Source: Craterostigma plantagineum
Lineage: Eukaryota; Streptophyta; Magnoliopsida; Lamiales; Linderniaceae
Length of the DNA stretch: 64,000 bases
Direction: 5' to 3'
Assembly (NCBI GenBank): GCA_027422505.1
Contig: JAPQWV010000677.1
Coordinates: 124,001-188,000, forward strand
Part shown: positions 45,221-57,819 of the stretch, one piece after another
How the letters are laid out: each line of letters opens with the position of its first letter
Numbering within the stretch: the first letter of the stretch is position 1
The notes under the pieces: generated by a model
Told to the model about the DNA's origin: nothing
The model's database searches: none
What the model saw: the letters and a program-made list of their open reading frames with translations, nothing else
Made by a program: the position numbers and the translations under genes

Positions 45221-48200
45221 ATGCCGAAAACTCGTAGAGAGACCGTAGGTAGTTCGAGTTGCGGGGACAAACCTATAACGACCCTACTTCTTAAATACGT
45301 ATTTTTGGCGGGTTTTACGCAGCGTAAGCAGCGGAAAGCCCATTTAATAAAAAAAACTTTCTATTACATAATAATATTCATATACTGGGCCGAAGCCCAA
45401 AGGTCCAAACCCGAGTATATAAAATATATTACAACACACACACGTTTATGTATTGGGTCGAAACCCTAATAGTAAAATACGAACATAAATTAAAATACTC
45501 CACAGGTCGCGTTCCCATGTACTGCCCCGCACTCAAAAGTCCGTGGAGTCACCGCCATCAGCCGCCTCACCTACATACGTAAACCCTGAGCTTTGGCCCA
45601 GTAGATGAAAATGTGCAATGCAAATGCTCTCACACCCCAATTCCGACTTATCTCACAAATATACACACTCGACTCTTTTCTCATATCTCATATCTTATAT
45701 CTCATATCATCACATCACATTCAGGGCCCGAGGCTTAGGTACTAAAGGCAACACGCGCGCACAGGGGTCCGTAGCTCGGGAGGCCCCACTCCCCACAAGG
45801 GTCAGTAGCTCGGGAGGCCCCACTCCCTCCATATAAAGTGCGCCTTAGTCCTAACCTCACTCATACAACTCATCAACATTACTCATTCATAAACCATCTC
45901 ACTCGTGTCTCTAGACAACACTTTCATGACTCCGTACTCCCCTCGTAACACATGTATGCAAATGCCGCGCAAATAAAAATGCAACACATAAAATGCAACA
46001 TATCCTTTCCACATTACATATCGGCCCGAGGTGTTAGCTCGGCCCGATTCCCAACATCAACATTCGACAAATAATTCGGGCCCAAAGCCCGCATTCCGAT
46101 TTTTAATCGGCCCGAAACCGTAACCACAGAATTCCCTCTCGATCTTAAACTAAAAGTTCTAAGTTTAATTCTTTCTACCTTACGATTCACTGCAACGCCA
46201 GTATTAGATTAAGTTTCAAACATATTTAGAAAATTTACAATTAACCCCTCGGAATTTCTGAAAATTGCATGACCCCAACCGAATTCATTAATCATTTATT
46301 TAACACCTTAAATTTCTGAAAATTTAATTTTCGACCCCTACCAATTTTAATAATTTTGTATTTTTAATTCCGAGTATTTTTCCAAAAATTTACATTTGAC
46401 TCCAATCAAATTTAATGAAAATTTTATTATTCTGATATACTGTAATTTTCCAAAAGAACTCCTCGGCCATTTTTAATTATTTATTTAACCCTCCGAAAAT
46501 TTTGAAATTATAATTTAACCCCGGCCAAGTTTTAAACTATTTATTTAAAAACCTAAAAGTTGCTGATTTATACTCTAGCCGAAACTCAACATAAATTTTT
46601 AGTACTCAAACTTTTGAAAAGTTTCAATTTGGTCCTTATCAAATATTATTTAGTCCCCAATAACTTTTGAAAAGTTCCAATTTAATCCTAGCCGAGTTTA
46701 TATATATTGATTTAGCATTCACAACTTTAAAAAAAATTATAATTTCATCCTAGCCGAGATTATATAAATTTAACTAACGTCCCTAAACTTTTGAAAAGTT
46801 CTAATTTCATCCAAATCGAAATTATATAAATTTATTTAGCACCCCAAATCTTTTGAAAAGTTCTAATTTCTCTCCAAAAGAAATTCAGTATTTTCATTAA
46901 AATATTCCCTGTTTAAATTTTTACATTTTTAGTCCCCAGATTTTTTTTTTGAAACTTATCAATTTAGTACCCGAATTTTTGAAAATTGCACAAAGGACCC
47001 CAATTATTTATTCCAAATTTTAAATATGTCTTAAAAGCTTTATATTTCTTTAAAAATATTCTTTGTTCGGGATTTTACTACACAGACTCCCCAGATTTTG
47101 TAAAATTTCGATTAAGTCCCTAAATTTTTTTAAAATAACTATTTATAGGCAGTTTTGCGAGAGTTTCGTATTTTTCAATGATCACGGGGTAAACAATGTC
47201 CGATGGTCCTAAAATTTTAACCACAGATAAAAGACTTGCAAATATAAATTATGTCCGAACCTTTTTAATATATGAATTTTTTGAACCTCCAAGCTGAAAT
47301 GAATAAAGAAACCCAAATTCTCCCCAAGTTTTGCTCTATCCTCTTAATCTAAAGTCCTCTATCTCTATTTTCAAATATTCATAGATCTAAAAATGCTCAA
47401 TCTCATGCTCCCTAAGCTAACCAACGAAAAATTCATGCAAGCAAATTATTATTATCACATAAACACGACGAATTCGATGAATAACATGCAAAACACGTAA
47501 AATTCACAAATCCTAATATTGTTTACGTATGTAGGTGATCTTCACCTACCTTACGTCCGTAGAGGCTACGTTACGGGTTAGTTTTTGCGTGATCCCGAGC
47601 TTCCCGGAAATATTTCTTCTCCTCCTCTTCTTCTTCCTTTCTTTCTCTCTCTCTCTTTTTTTTCCTTATTTTCTTTCTTCCCTCTCTCTCTCTTTCTCAC
47701 GGCTCTTTCTTCCCCCTCTCTATTCTCTTTTAGGTTATTTATAAATTGTCCTTAAGAGGTAAAGGTGCATTAGGTTTAATTATTTTGATTAGGTGGTCAT
47801 TTTGTCTTCTCCTCTTTCTTTCTTTCCTATTTTCTTCTTCTCTCCCACGTCCTCTTCTTCCCCTTTATTTTTATTTGCCGTGTCTATTCTTACTTTCTCT
47901 TAGTGGAGGCATATTAGGTGTATTTGTATTTGTTTGTTTTATTTTTGTTTTGTTTGGTTTTGTTTTGTTTTTAATTCTATTAATATTATAACATTATTGA
48001 TGAGGTCTATATATATATATATATATGGGCTTTAATTTCTTGTTTTCGGCCCATTTAAAAATTTGGGCCAAATTGTAAATTCTTATCTTGACTCGGGAAG
48101 AATATCGGTGTATGTTCGAAATCGACTTCATACTGTCCGAATATTATTAAAATAATCCCGTATAAATTTTACGGGTATTACAAAACCTGAGTCCCCGGTA

Positions 48201-49230
48201 CATGAACGTGACTCAACGATTATGAGGCTTACTGAACTGATCCAGCGACAATCGGATCAGATTAATGCTCTTATCCAGCATCAAGCTCCATTCGCACACC
48301 AACCGTCTCCCCAACCTGAACGTATAGAGATCATAGGGGAACGATTCCAGAAATTAAACCCTCCTACCTTTGAGGACGCCGTTGATCCTACTATGGCCGA
48401 CGACTGGTTGCGCACAGTCGAAGATATGTTCCTGTACGGTCGGATCCCAGAGAATGAACAAGTATTGTGCGCAATCTCAGTGCTCCGTGGGAACGCAAGG
48501 TTTTGGTGGGACACCATCAAAATCTTAGAGGACCCAATGACTGTGTCGTGGGAAAGATTCAAGGAACTGTTCTGTGACAAATATTTCACGACCTATGACC
48601 GAACTCGGAAGATAAACGAGTTCATAAACCTCAAACAGGGCGAAAGACCTATCGCGGAATATATCCGCAAGTTTGAGGAATTATCTCGATTCACCCCGCA
48701 CATGGTGGCAAATGATGCTTTAAAGATAGAACGATTTCAGGTAGGTCTCAAACCCGAGGTCTATCGAGACGTTAGTATAGCTGGAACTCGAAACGTGCAT
48801 TCGCTCAAGTGGCCGAACGAGCCCTTATCGCAGAACAGGTGGAGGCCCAAATCATAAAAGCGCAAGAGGCAAAGAGAAGAAATGAAAAGCAGCAAGGGAA
48901 TGGCGGTAATAAGAAACGTTAGAATTTTGAAATAGGCCCCAGCAACAATCAGAATTATCGCCAGGGGCAGCAAAACTGGCGACCGAGGCCAAACTTGGGG
49001 ATGGCTAATTTTCCGTTTCGACCCCCAACTCTCCATCCACAATGTCAACAATGCGGGCGATATCACACTGGTGTTTGCTTCGGAGCCGGACCTAACCCCA
49101 ACTCGCAATGCTTTCATTGTGGAAGAATGGTATTGCCAAAAATTGTCAAGAAAACCATCCCAGAAACCCAACTCAAGTGCCAGTACGACCTCCGCTGGCA
49201 CCAGCCCGGGTGTATGCTCTAACTAGCAAA
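45221..49230 (+). pseudogene. Ty3/gypsy gag, interrupted by a solo LTR
   Basis: The ATG at 45221 (MPKTRRETVG) leads to 45273, where a solo LTR is inserted. The same frame resumes after 48187 and continues MRLTELIQRQSDQ, then the conserved gag core: FQKLNPPTFEDAVDP, WLRTVEDMF, ARFWWDTIK, WERFKELFCDKYF, EYIRKFEELSRF. After ~48800 the frame shifts. A CCHC region (CQQCGRYHTGVC, CFHCGR) follows at 49044-49125, then a protease-like start (RVYALTSKEEEP). No protease, RT or integrase core follows before the 3' LTR. The wording suits Tekay/Del chromovirus gag. Confidence 0.85.
45274..48182 (-). mobile_element. Ty3/gypsy solo LTR nested in gypsy gag
   Basis: The 2909-bp segment is flanked by AAACC (45269-45273, 48183-48187). 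On the - strand it starts TGTAATACCCG and ends GGGTCGTTATA, a CA-to-TA change at the very end. It resembles, but is not identical to, the LTR of the element it entered. It contains pyrimidine-rich and AT-rich stretches (47620-47990) whose hydrophobic open frames look spurious, and an (AT)n run near 48010. Confidence 0.85.
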
Positions 49231-49548
49231 GAAGAGGAACCAAACCCATCAATGATGATGGGTATGTTGAAATGCTTATAAGCATACCCATCCCAGATTA
49301 GTTGATGTCAGGATAGCATGTTTATTCGTGTCGAATGAATATGTGACGTAAGTGAAAATGATTCCCACTGTATTAAGTACAACCACGTACCGTCGTTATT
49401 CTGATTTGTTCAATATCAGAGTGCGCAGTGGGAATAGAAATAAGTATGCCTAGAGGATGTAGATACACATGAGCTAATTTAGTCGTAGAACCAAACGTGA
49501 ATCCTCCGCCAGTGAATTTCGGGGACGGAATTCTTTTAAGGAGGAGGA
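49231..49548 (+). mobile_element. Deletion remnant and polypurine tract of the gypsy element
   Basis: Short sequence between the gag 3' end and the 3' LTR. It ends TTTCGGGGACGG, then TTTTAAGGAGGAGGA, the typical gypsy polypurine tract. The expected ~4 kb of pol is missing. Confidence 0.7.
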
Positions 49549-49649
49549 TGTAATACCCGTAAAATTTATTACGGAAATTAGGATTACTTAGTAGTAAAGA
49601 TGTTTAATAGAAACTTTGTTGGATTAATTAAATAAAGAAGTTAGGACTT
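49549..49649 (+). mobile_element. Truncated 3' LTR of the gypsy element
   Basis: TGTAATACCCGTAAAATTTA begins 101 bp that match the start of the 5' LTR at 42111. Similarity stops at GTTAGGACTT, where LINE 5' sequence starts. Confidence 0.8.
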
Positions 49650-49853
49650 AACGCTGCGAAAGAAAGCGAAGTTCTCTCTAGGGCAAATTTGAATTCCTCT
49701 ACGCGCGTCTTCAACGATCCTTCACCATTGTTTCGGCCTAAACCCTAGGGTGAAGGCTGGCCGGTGGGTGGTTCTGATCTGATCGGTGATGGGGTTTTGG
49801 GGATCTGATCGGGATTCTTGGTATAACAAGGTTAGGTTTTACTATTCTATTGG

Positions 49854-51567
49854 ATGGTGGATGATTCTGATGGGTTTTCGGAGGCGGCGCACCGCACTAT
49901 CATCACGGCGCCGACGATGATAGATGGCACGGCTGAAGTCGGGGCATCATCCACCCAAGATGCGGCGGCGATAAGGGCAACGGGGGATAGGGATTTGATC
50001 GATGATCAAGGATTAGAATTGCAGCCAGCCGCCTTGATCGCGAATCAGTACAGGACGATGGCGGAGGATGCAGATCTGTTGACAGATCCTAGGGCTGGTC
50101 CAGTCCTGCCTGATTTCGATGCCCTTACCGCGGCTTATCCGGATTTTGCGGCTTGTTTTGATAGGGAACGTTTCCGCGGGCTGCAGAGCAAGATTCATGG
50201 GGCTGAAGGGGCGAGATCTGGTGATGGTGGGCGATCTGATGGAGTCATGATGGAGCCTATGGGGGCGGTTGGATCTTCTAGGGTGAGCGATTGGTCTGAT
50301 CTGCGGACTCAGCGCAACGATGCGGTCGCCGAGGATCGGACAATGAGATCTGGCCCACGATGGGGGATCAGATTGGGCCTAGGGTTTCCCATGGTTCTCC
50401 ACCTGCGCGTGCCAGCGTAACTGTTCCTCTCAAAGGAATTCTGCGCCATCCTAGCCGCAAGCAAAGATGGGGGCGACCGGATACTCCACCACCTATGCGT
50501 ATGAAAGCCCGGCGGTTTGTGAATATGGGATCGCTGGCGGATGAGGAGCAGGTCGATGAGGACATTCAGGTCGATGATAGGGATGTGTCTGCTTCATTTG
50601 GGAAGGATGCGGTTCAACGTAGGGTTTTTCACTCTCAACCCATCGTGAATTCCCCTCCATTGATTAGGGTTACAACTACTAAAGAGCTTAATACAGCTTC
50701 ATCCGCACCAACAATTTCCACGACTCTAGCTACGCCAATATCGTCGCCGACGGATCAGCCTATGGTGTCTAAGATTACAAGCCAGACTGGGGTGCCTGGC
50801 CCTGATGGGCGGGAAAAGGTTAGGGTTTCTAATGCAACTGGGCCGAGTGGGGATGGAGGGGGAGATGATGGGCCCCTCAACAGGCCTGACCAACGGGGGC
50901 AAGTCTTCACACGACTGGGCCCTCCGAGTGATTTCTCGTATTTAGCTGCGGTAAAGGGAGTTCATAGGGTGCTGCAACGTGTCGTACCTGAGGGTCGGGG
51001 AATGAAGTTAGGATACACGCTACCCACTATTGTTGAAGGGCTGGCCAAGGTGTGACCGTCGAGAGAGGTGCGGCGGAGTGGGGCTGATCGATGGAAACAT
51101 TCGTTGGTGGGTTACTTCTTGGGGAAGAAGCCATATTTTCCCTTGTGGAACGATACGTCTGGTCGATATGGCACGGGTTGAAAGACGTTCGCTCCACCAT
51201 TAATGGTTTTTTTATGTTCCGATTTGAGACTGAGAAAGCCTTAGAGGCGGCTCTGGAAGGGGGCCCGTGGCTGATGCAAGGTCAGCCCCAATTAATGGAG
51301 CCATGGAAGCCTAGGATGTCCTTCGAACAAAAGGATGTTGTCCAGATATTGTTATGGGTAAAGCTCTGGAATGTTCCATGTGAACTGTGGACACAAGAAG
51401 GCCTGGGGGTAATAGCGAGCGTCGTTGGTCGGCCACTGTACGCGGATGGCGTAATGATGAAGCGGGACAAAATTGACTACGCGCGCATCTGTATCATGAA
51501 GAAGCTGGCCGATCCGTTTGTAGAGGAGTTTAATGTACGACTGCCACCAGATGATGGGGTGGGATAG
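49854..51567 (+). pseudogene. LINE ORF1 with DUF4283 domain
   Basis: Three frames carry it: 49854-50360, 50360-51055 and 51091-51567. The last encodes DUF4283: LVERYVWSIWHG, NGFFMFRFETEKALEAALEGGPW, WVKLWNVPCELW, GRPLYAD, DYARICI. This is the nucleic-acid-binding ORF1 domain of plant L1s. The N-terminal part is low-complexity and acidic. Breaks near 50360 and 51055 disable it. Confidence 0.75.
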
Positions 51568-52101
51568 ATGAGCATATCCCCGAGCCATTCGGGTAGAGTA
51601 CGAACCCAGTGGCGAATCGTGGGGCCATAAGGAGGCCCAATGTCCGAAGTGGTGGGGAAAGGCACGATGGGCTGGATGCACATCAGCATCAAACTCAACA
51701 GAGGTTGATCGTGGCACATCGACCAAGTGAGGCTCAAACACGGCCGAACAGACAGTGACATAACCTGCCTCCAAAGGGCCGCCAGCCTTGGCACAATCAA
51801 GGGGCGAGACGAAATGAAGGGGATCGTGTGCACGTTCTTGCACGAAGGCGGATCCATGAGGAGTGGAGTCCGGTTGGTGCGAAAGGGAAGGCCATTAGGG
51901 TGGTGACTTCACTGGCTGCTGGGCCTCATACGCGAGGGGAATGTGCCCATGGGTAGCCGAGTTTATCACGGCACAGCCCAGAGCCAGTGCGCCAAGGCGG
52001 CCCCTTGGCCCCTAACGACGGGGGGCGTAATCGATTTAAAGTGTTAAGCGACAGGACTGGGAAAATGGACGATATCACATCTCAACTGGGCCCTAAAGCA
52101 A

Positions 52102-55100
52102 ATGCAGCCCATATTGGGTGTATTTTTGTTAGCATTGGGTGCATGGAATGTACGTGGTCTTAATAAGCAAGACCACAGGAGGGCGGTGTGGGATTTGATA
52201 GCGCTTGAGCGTATGAGTTTGATTGGGCTGTTGGAGTCACGAGTTGCAGTCTCTAATGCGGGGATTGTGTCGAGTGGCATTCGCTCACATTGGAGATGGT
52301 TTTCCGACTACAATGAGGAACCGGCTACGAGGATTTGGCTAGGATGGGACCCGTTGGTTGTGACTGTGGACATCCTGGAGTTCTCGACCCAAGTAGTTCA
52401 TTGTAGGGTGACATCGCCAAGTGTGACTGACCCGGTCTTTGTCTCTTTTGTGTATGGGAAGTCTAGGAGGGATGAACGACTTCCTTTGTGGGAGGAATTG
52501 ATTACTGTGTCCCAAACTCGTGTGGCGGATGCATGGATGGTCCTGGGGGACTTCAATGCTATATTGCACACGGGTGAGGGACTAGGGGAGCGCCAGCTAC
52601 GCAGGATATGGAGGAGTTTCAATCTTGCCTAGTTGGGGCGGATCTTGTGATGGTACCAACAACGGGGCAGATGATTACGTGGTACAACCATCAGAAGAAT
52701 GTGGACGAGGAGGCTCGATCGTATGGTGGCCAACCCCCAGTGGTTTGCTCGGTTTCCTAACTTGACCTGTCGATGTGGGCTTCCATCATCCTCAGATCAC
52801 TCGCCCATTCTATTGGGATCCGTCACGCACCGCCAGCGCAAGGGGGCATTTCTATTTGAGAATTACTTGATAAAGGATGATGCTTTTTTGGAGCAAGTGC
52901 AGCGTATTTGGGGTATACCGCTTCATGGGTTTCCTATGTTCGTGGTTGTGCAACGGTTGAAGCTGTTGAAACCGATTTCCAAACAGATGAGGAGGCCAAA
53001 GGGGATTTAGCTGCGAATGTCATTGAGGCGAAGCGATTCCTCGATCTTGCGCAGGAGTTTCATCACGCTCCACTGGAGGGCCTCTTTTACGATCTAGAGC
53101 GGCTGTGCCGTTCACTGTATTCTGAAGCGGTGGGGATGGAGCACATGGCGCTGTCGCAACGGGCAAAGCTCGCGTGGCTGAAGGATGGTGACCAATGTTC
53201 TTCGTATTTCTTTCGTAGGGTGGCAATGCGGCGAGCTACTAATCGTATAATTGCTCTGGAAGATGCGATGGGTAGGGTTGAAAGATGAGCCGAGCCAGCT
53301 CGTGTGCTCGACGAGCCGGCTGGGCAAAAGCTCGGCTCGAGCTCGATATAAATGGGCTCGAGCTCGTTTATGTCGAGCTCGAGCTTGAGCCCGGATGCAG
53401 TGGCTCGAAAGCTCGCGAACAGGCTCATGAGCTTCTTTTTTAATTTTTTAATTTTTTTTATTTTTATATTAATTATTTTTATTAATTTATTAATGTTTTT
53501 TATTAAAAGCTCGAGCTCGAGCTCGATGAGCTTAGTGAGCTCGAGCTCGAGTTCGAGCTCATCTGGCTGGAAATGAGCTCGAGCTCGAGGCGTGATCTGA
53601 AAAGCTCGATGAGCTCGAGCTCGAGCCCAGAAAATGAGCCGAGGTCGGTTCGTTTACAGCCCTAGCGACGGGGGTATTGTTGGAAGAACCGCACCAGATC
53701 GAGGGGGAGATTGGGTTCTACCAGGAGCTGTTAGGCCTCTGTCTACTCGACGCCGATAGCAGTTGCGGAAGTGCAAGGGGCTGTCACGCGCACGCTTTCC
53801 TCAGGCGGATGCGCAATCTATGATCGGCCCAGTGGAAGGTAGGTAAGTACGAGAGGCGCTATTTTCTATGGGGGATGAGAAGGCGCCTGAAGCGGATGGG
53901 TATACGGTTGCCTTTTTTCAAGGCGGCTTGGGCTACAGTGGGTGAGGAAGTGGTGAGTGTTGTACAGGATTTCTTTAGGATGGGCAAACTTCTAAAGGGG
54001 CTTAATAGTACCCTTATCACGTTGATCCCGAAGATCGAGACGCCTCACAGGGCAACGGAGTTTAGACCCATTTCATGTTGTAATGTGTTGTACAAGGTTA
54101 TCTCTAAGATTTTGGCGAACAGACTCAAGCCGTTTCTGCCTGGGTTGGTGCATGGGATGTAGACGGCGTTTATACCTTGTAGGCGCATCAGCGATAATAT
54201 CCTGTTGGCACAGGAGTTATGTTTGGGTTATAAGTCGAAGGGAAGGCCGCCGCGAGCTATGTTCAAGATTGATCTAGCTAAAGCTTACGACAAGGTGGAG
54301 TGGACGTTATTACTTGTCGTGCTTGAGGTTATGAGGTTTCACCCAACTTTCATAGGGCGGATTCGGGCTTCTGTGACGACGGCGGCGTTCTCGCTAAACC
54401 TGAATGTGCAGGTGGTTGGATTTTTTGAGGGGAAGAGGGGAATTCGACAGGGAGATCTCATATCGCCTTATCTCTTTACTCTGATTATGGAGGTGCTGCA
54501 TGGGATGATCACCTTATGTACTGCTGAGGAACCGAGGTTTACATACCATTGGCGATGTGAATCGATGCGGTTGGCCTCGCTGACTTTTGCGGACAATCTG
54601 CTGCTCTTTTCAATCATGCGTATATAGTATCGATTGGTGTGCTAAAGGATGCGCTTGGTCACTTTGCGGCTCTGTCAGGGTTATTCCCAAACCCGGACAA
54701 GAGCGAAGTGTACTTTCAAGACGCCGGAAGGCCTGACATCGCAGATTCAGACACTGATGGGTTATAGAGTGGGACATCTTTCAGTCCGTTACCTGGGGGT
54801 ACCGCTTATTACCACACGCCTGTTGATTGCTGACTATACACCGTAATTACATCGAGTAGATCAGGGCATAGGCTCATGGCTTAATCGGTCGCTATCGTAC
54901 GCCGACCAACTCCAGCTGGTTAAATCGGTGCTTTAGGCTCTACATGCATACTGGTCGGGGGTTTTCTTGCTTCCTAAAGGTGTTGTCCGAGCTTTGGAGA
55001 CGCGATTTAGGAAGTTCCTATGGGTGGATCGACGGCAAAGGTGGCGTGGGATGTCCTATGTCTCCCAGTGTCTGAGGGGGGAATGGGCCTTCGGTCCATT

Positions 55101-55386
55101 GGGGTTGACAACAGGGTGTTTCTCATTAGGCAATTGTGGATCATGCTCAATAAGATCTTCTAAATCGATTTGGGTGGAGTGGCTATATAGAACGCGCCAA
55201 TATTCTCGATCGGTGTGGGATCTCTCGATTTCACTGAATGATGCATGGAGTTGGCGGAAGCTGATGCAGCTGGGACCATTGGTACGTTCACTTATTACAT
55301 TTAGGGTAGCTGATGGCTCGAATATATGGCTTTGGGAGGACCCTTGGCTGTTGAATGTACCGTTACTGGCCTCGAGGGCCTATTGA
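52102..55386 (+). pseudogene. LINE ORF2: endonuclease and reverse transcriptase
   Basis: The endonuclease starts at ALGAWNVRGLNK (about 52132), with LLESRV, WMVLGDFNAIL (52537-52569) and SSSDHSPILLG (about 52787). A MITE splits the linker at 53273-53664. The RT follows in several frames: FRPISCCNVLYKVISKILANRL, FKIDLAKAYDKVEW, GIRQGDLISPYLFTLIM. The catalytic motif reads FADNLLLF, so the second Asp of the usual FADD is Asn. A C-terminal WLWEDPWLL stretch resembles zf-RVT. Not functional. Confidence 0.8.
53273..53664. mobile_element. hAT-type MITE with (GAGCTC)n arms, inside the LINE
   Basis: 392 bp with ends TAGGGTTGAAAGATGAGCCGAGC and, inverted, TAGGGCTGTAAACGAACCGACC. It is flanked by the 8-bp duplications GCGATGGG and GCGACGGG (one mismatch). 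Both arms are built of GAGCTC/CTCGAG words around an AT-rich core. It is the same kind of design as the GGCCCG-rich MITE at 11252. Confidence 0.85.
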
Positions 55387-55394
55387 GATGGGCC

Positions 55395-57801
55395 TGTTAG
55401 GGAGTGTGCCCTCGGAATGCCATACGAGAACTAGGATTAGTATAGGGCGCACAATGATGTATAGGTCGATAGACAGTTTAATTGTATATACTGTCAAAAT
55501 AAAGTAGTGAATATTATTTTCATTATAATAAAGGCATTGTTATTTATTTATCGAATGTAAAGTCTGCTTGGCATCTGGCGGTGCGATAAATAAATAACAC
55601 CCAAATGTTTGAGTTGGACGCCTGATTCTCGTGGGGACGAGGGAGGAGACACCGGACGGTCCTTAATTTCAGCATTAAATAAAAAGTGCGTAAGTCTAAG
55701 GATTCTAGGTGGGTGACTAGATACCGAATATGACTTATTCATTGACGACCACATAGTATCGGTAGTGTCACCGATTACCTGAGAGGTTGTGGGTCGTGAT
55801 GGAGATATCAGTGATCAGAGTGATCGCGTATTCGGACATGCGGCTCGTATTCGTTTCAATCACATGACTAGGATGTTGTCAATGATTGAACGAATGACTA
55901 CAGCAACCTCAGATCGATAGGGTCACTGACGGATTTGCTTTCGCGATTTCGGTTTGTCGCTAGTTGGCTAGGCTCACAAGTGTTCATAAATAAGACACGG
56001 GTCAGCGACGAAACGCAACCGACTTTACGGAGGTGATTGTCGGGCTTTGACTGCTATCGGGATTCACTGCCTATATTCGTATAGGTTAACGTCCTATGAG
56101 GTAATTGGAGAACGACGATTGTAAAGCCTTCGGCCGAAGCTTGGAAAGCTCGCTCGTATTAGATACGGAGCAGAGTTTAAATAATCGGTTGGATCTCGAT
56201 TATAACATAGTGTTAGGTTAGTGAGTTTGACATTCACATGGCTCTAACCTAGCCGGGACGCAAGTGAAAGGCGTAGAAGTTATTTAAATGTATACACTAT
56301 AGTCGGTTCGCCCGAATTTCGATTAGATCAAAATTTGTTCTCAACTGGAATCTATCCGGTACCGCGGGATTGGCTAGGCAAATACCGGGACTCGCGGATT
56401 CCTCCCGTGCCAGTTGAGACGGACCTAGAGAGTCGCGCTTAAAAATGGTAGTGAACTTGAATGAAAACAGCGGGCTTTTCTCTAGAACCTAACGAATGGG
56501 ATTCGTTGAGGTAGTGGCAAAGTTGATACGAGGTGTCGATGATTTAGTGAAATTCCGGTGATGGCACCGGGAATAATTAGGACTTGAGATTGTCTTAAGT
56601 GTTTAATTAATTAACTAAATGAGACTCAATTGTAGTTAAAATAATTAGATTGGATTTAATTATTTTATTACTTAAAAATTGAGGGTCTAAATTGAGAAAT
56701 TAGAAACCTCATGGGCTTAAATGAAATATTTGCATTTTGACTTGGTCTTGGACATGTGTATGATTCCTATCTTGCCACATTGGATGAGGTGGCATGTGAG
56801 TCATACTCTTGGCTTTGATGGGAGCATGGCAAGTGTTAAATATAAATCAACAAACTAACCTTAGTGGATTTTTACTACGAGAAAAATGAAGTAAGGTGTA
56901 AATAAATAAGATACATGCATAAATGTGAAAGAAAAGACTATGCAACCTTAGATGCTCTAAGTTGAAAAACAAGGTACATGCTCTCAACAAGCCATTTTGT
57001 ACTTTCCACGTCAAGCCACGGGATCATTCGACTAAGCCCGACGCCCGAACCGAACTGCGTCTAGCCATCGGGAGCAGTCTCAGAGGTTCGATCAAGGACA
57101 TACCGGCGTGACGATCTAGCCCGGAGGCCCCGGGAATCAGACGAGGCGCTGCAACGCTCAACCGAGGTGTAATCACGTACGCCGGAGGTATATTTCGTAC
57201 CCTACTGATTTGATTTTACGGAAAATACCAAACAACCTCGGAATGATTCGAAAGACCACTCGTTGCGATTGCTGGGAAGTGTAGAATCAATCAAAAAAAT
57301 TTGGCATTGATCTAAAATCATTTCGGTTGTCAAACTGTCAAAAGACGGCAGACTGCCGTTTTAGTCGAATTGATAATTTCGAACCACGGATTTGATTTTG
57401 TGAAAATACCAAACGACATCAGGATGATTCGAAAGACCACTCATTGTGATTGTTGCGAAGTGTAGAATCAATCTGGAAAATTTGGTACCAATCAGAAATC
57501 GTTTTGGTCGCCGAATAGTCAAAACACTGTCGGCTGCCGCTTTGTTCGAACTATTTTGGAATGAAATTATTAATTCGAATAAATTTGTATTAAATTCGAA
57601 TTTGAGATGTTCGAATTAGACGTGGTCTCCTAAGGCTCAGGGCAGTATCTTGGCCCTCGGGAGAAGCTGGAGGGCGCTAGGTCGAATTTAGATGTTGAAA
57701 ATCGAAAATTCGGCACCCTACGCCGCTCGGTTCAAAATGCGATTCCGCTATCGCCACGTTGCGCTGTTCGGGGGCCAGCATTGACTAATCGAGCCTACCC
57801 A
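55395..57801 (+). mobile_element. 5' LTR of a Ty1/copia element, ~2.4 kb
   Basis: It starts TGTTAGGGAGTGTGCCC at the LINE truncation point and ends about CTACCCA, six bases before the PBS. The 3' LTR is not in the window, so the ends rest on the PBS and the LINE break. A 182-bp tandem duplication lies at 57207-57570. The length is large for a copia LTR. Confidence 0.7.
57207..57570. repeat. 182-bp tandem duplication in the copia LTR
   Basis: Two copies start GATTTGATTTTRYGGAAAATACC-like at 57207 and 57389. They share GATTCGAAAGACCACTC, GAAGTGTAGAATCAATC and a CTGCCGYTTT-type end. Confidence 0.8.
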
Positions 57802-57807
57802 AAATAG

Positions 57808-57819
57808 TGGTATCAGAGC
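57808..57819 (+). other. Primer-binding site of the copia element
   Basis: TGGTATCAGAGC, complementary to the 3' part of initiator-Met tRNA, the usual copia PBS. Confidence 0.85.

Larger units (their letters stand above)
49650..55394 (+). mobile_element. L1-type LINE, 3'-truncated
   Basis: A 5' leader with plant L1 character (to 49853) is followed by ORF1 with a DUF4283 domain, then ORF2 with endonuclease, RT and a zf-RVT-like end. The copia LTR at 55395 cuts it, so no poly-A tail is seen. It starts exactly where the gypsy 3' LTR stops. Stops and frameshifts are many. Confidence 0.8.

Noticed and set aside
47535..47991. Hydrophobic frames resembling membrane proteins
   Set aside because: They come from pyrimidine-rich sequence in a solo LTR; Phe/Leu/Ser runs are a composition artefact.
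50013..53428. Multiple reverse-strand frames across the LINE
   Set aside because: They shadow ORF1 and ORF2 coding sequence and show no motif of their own.
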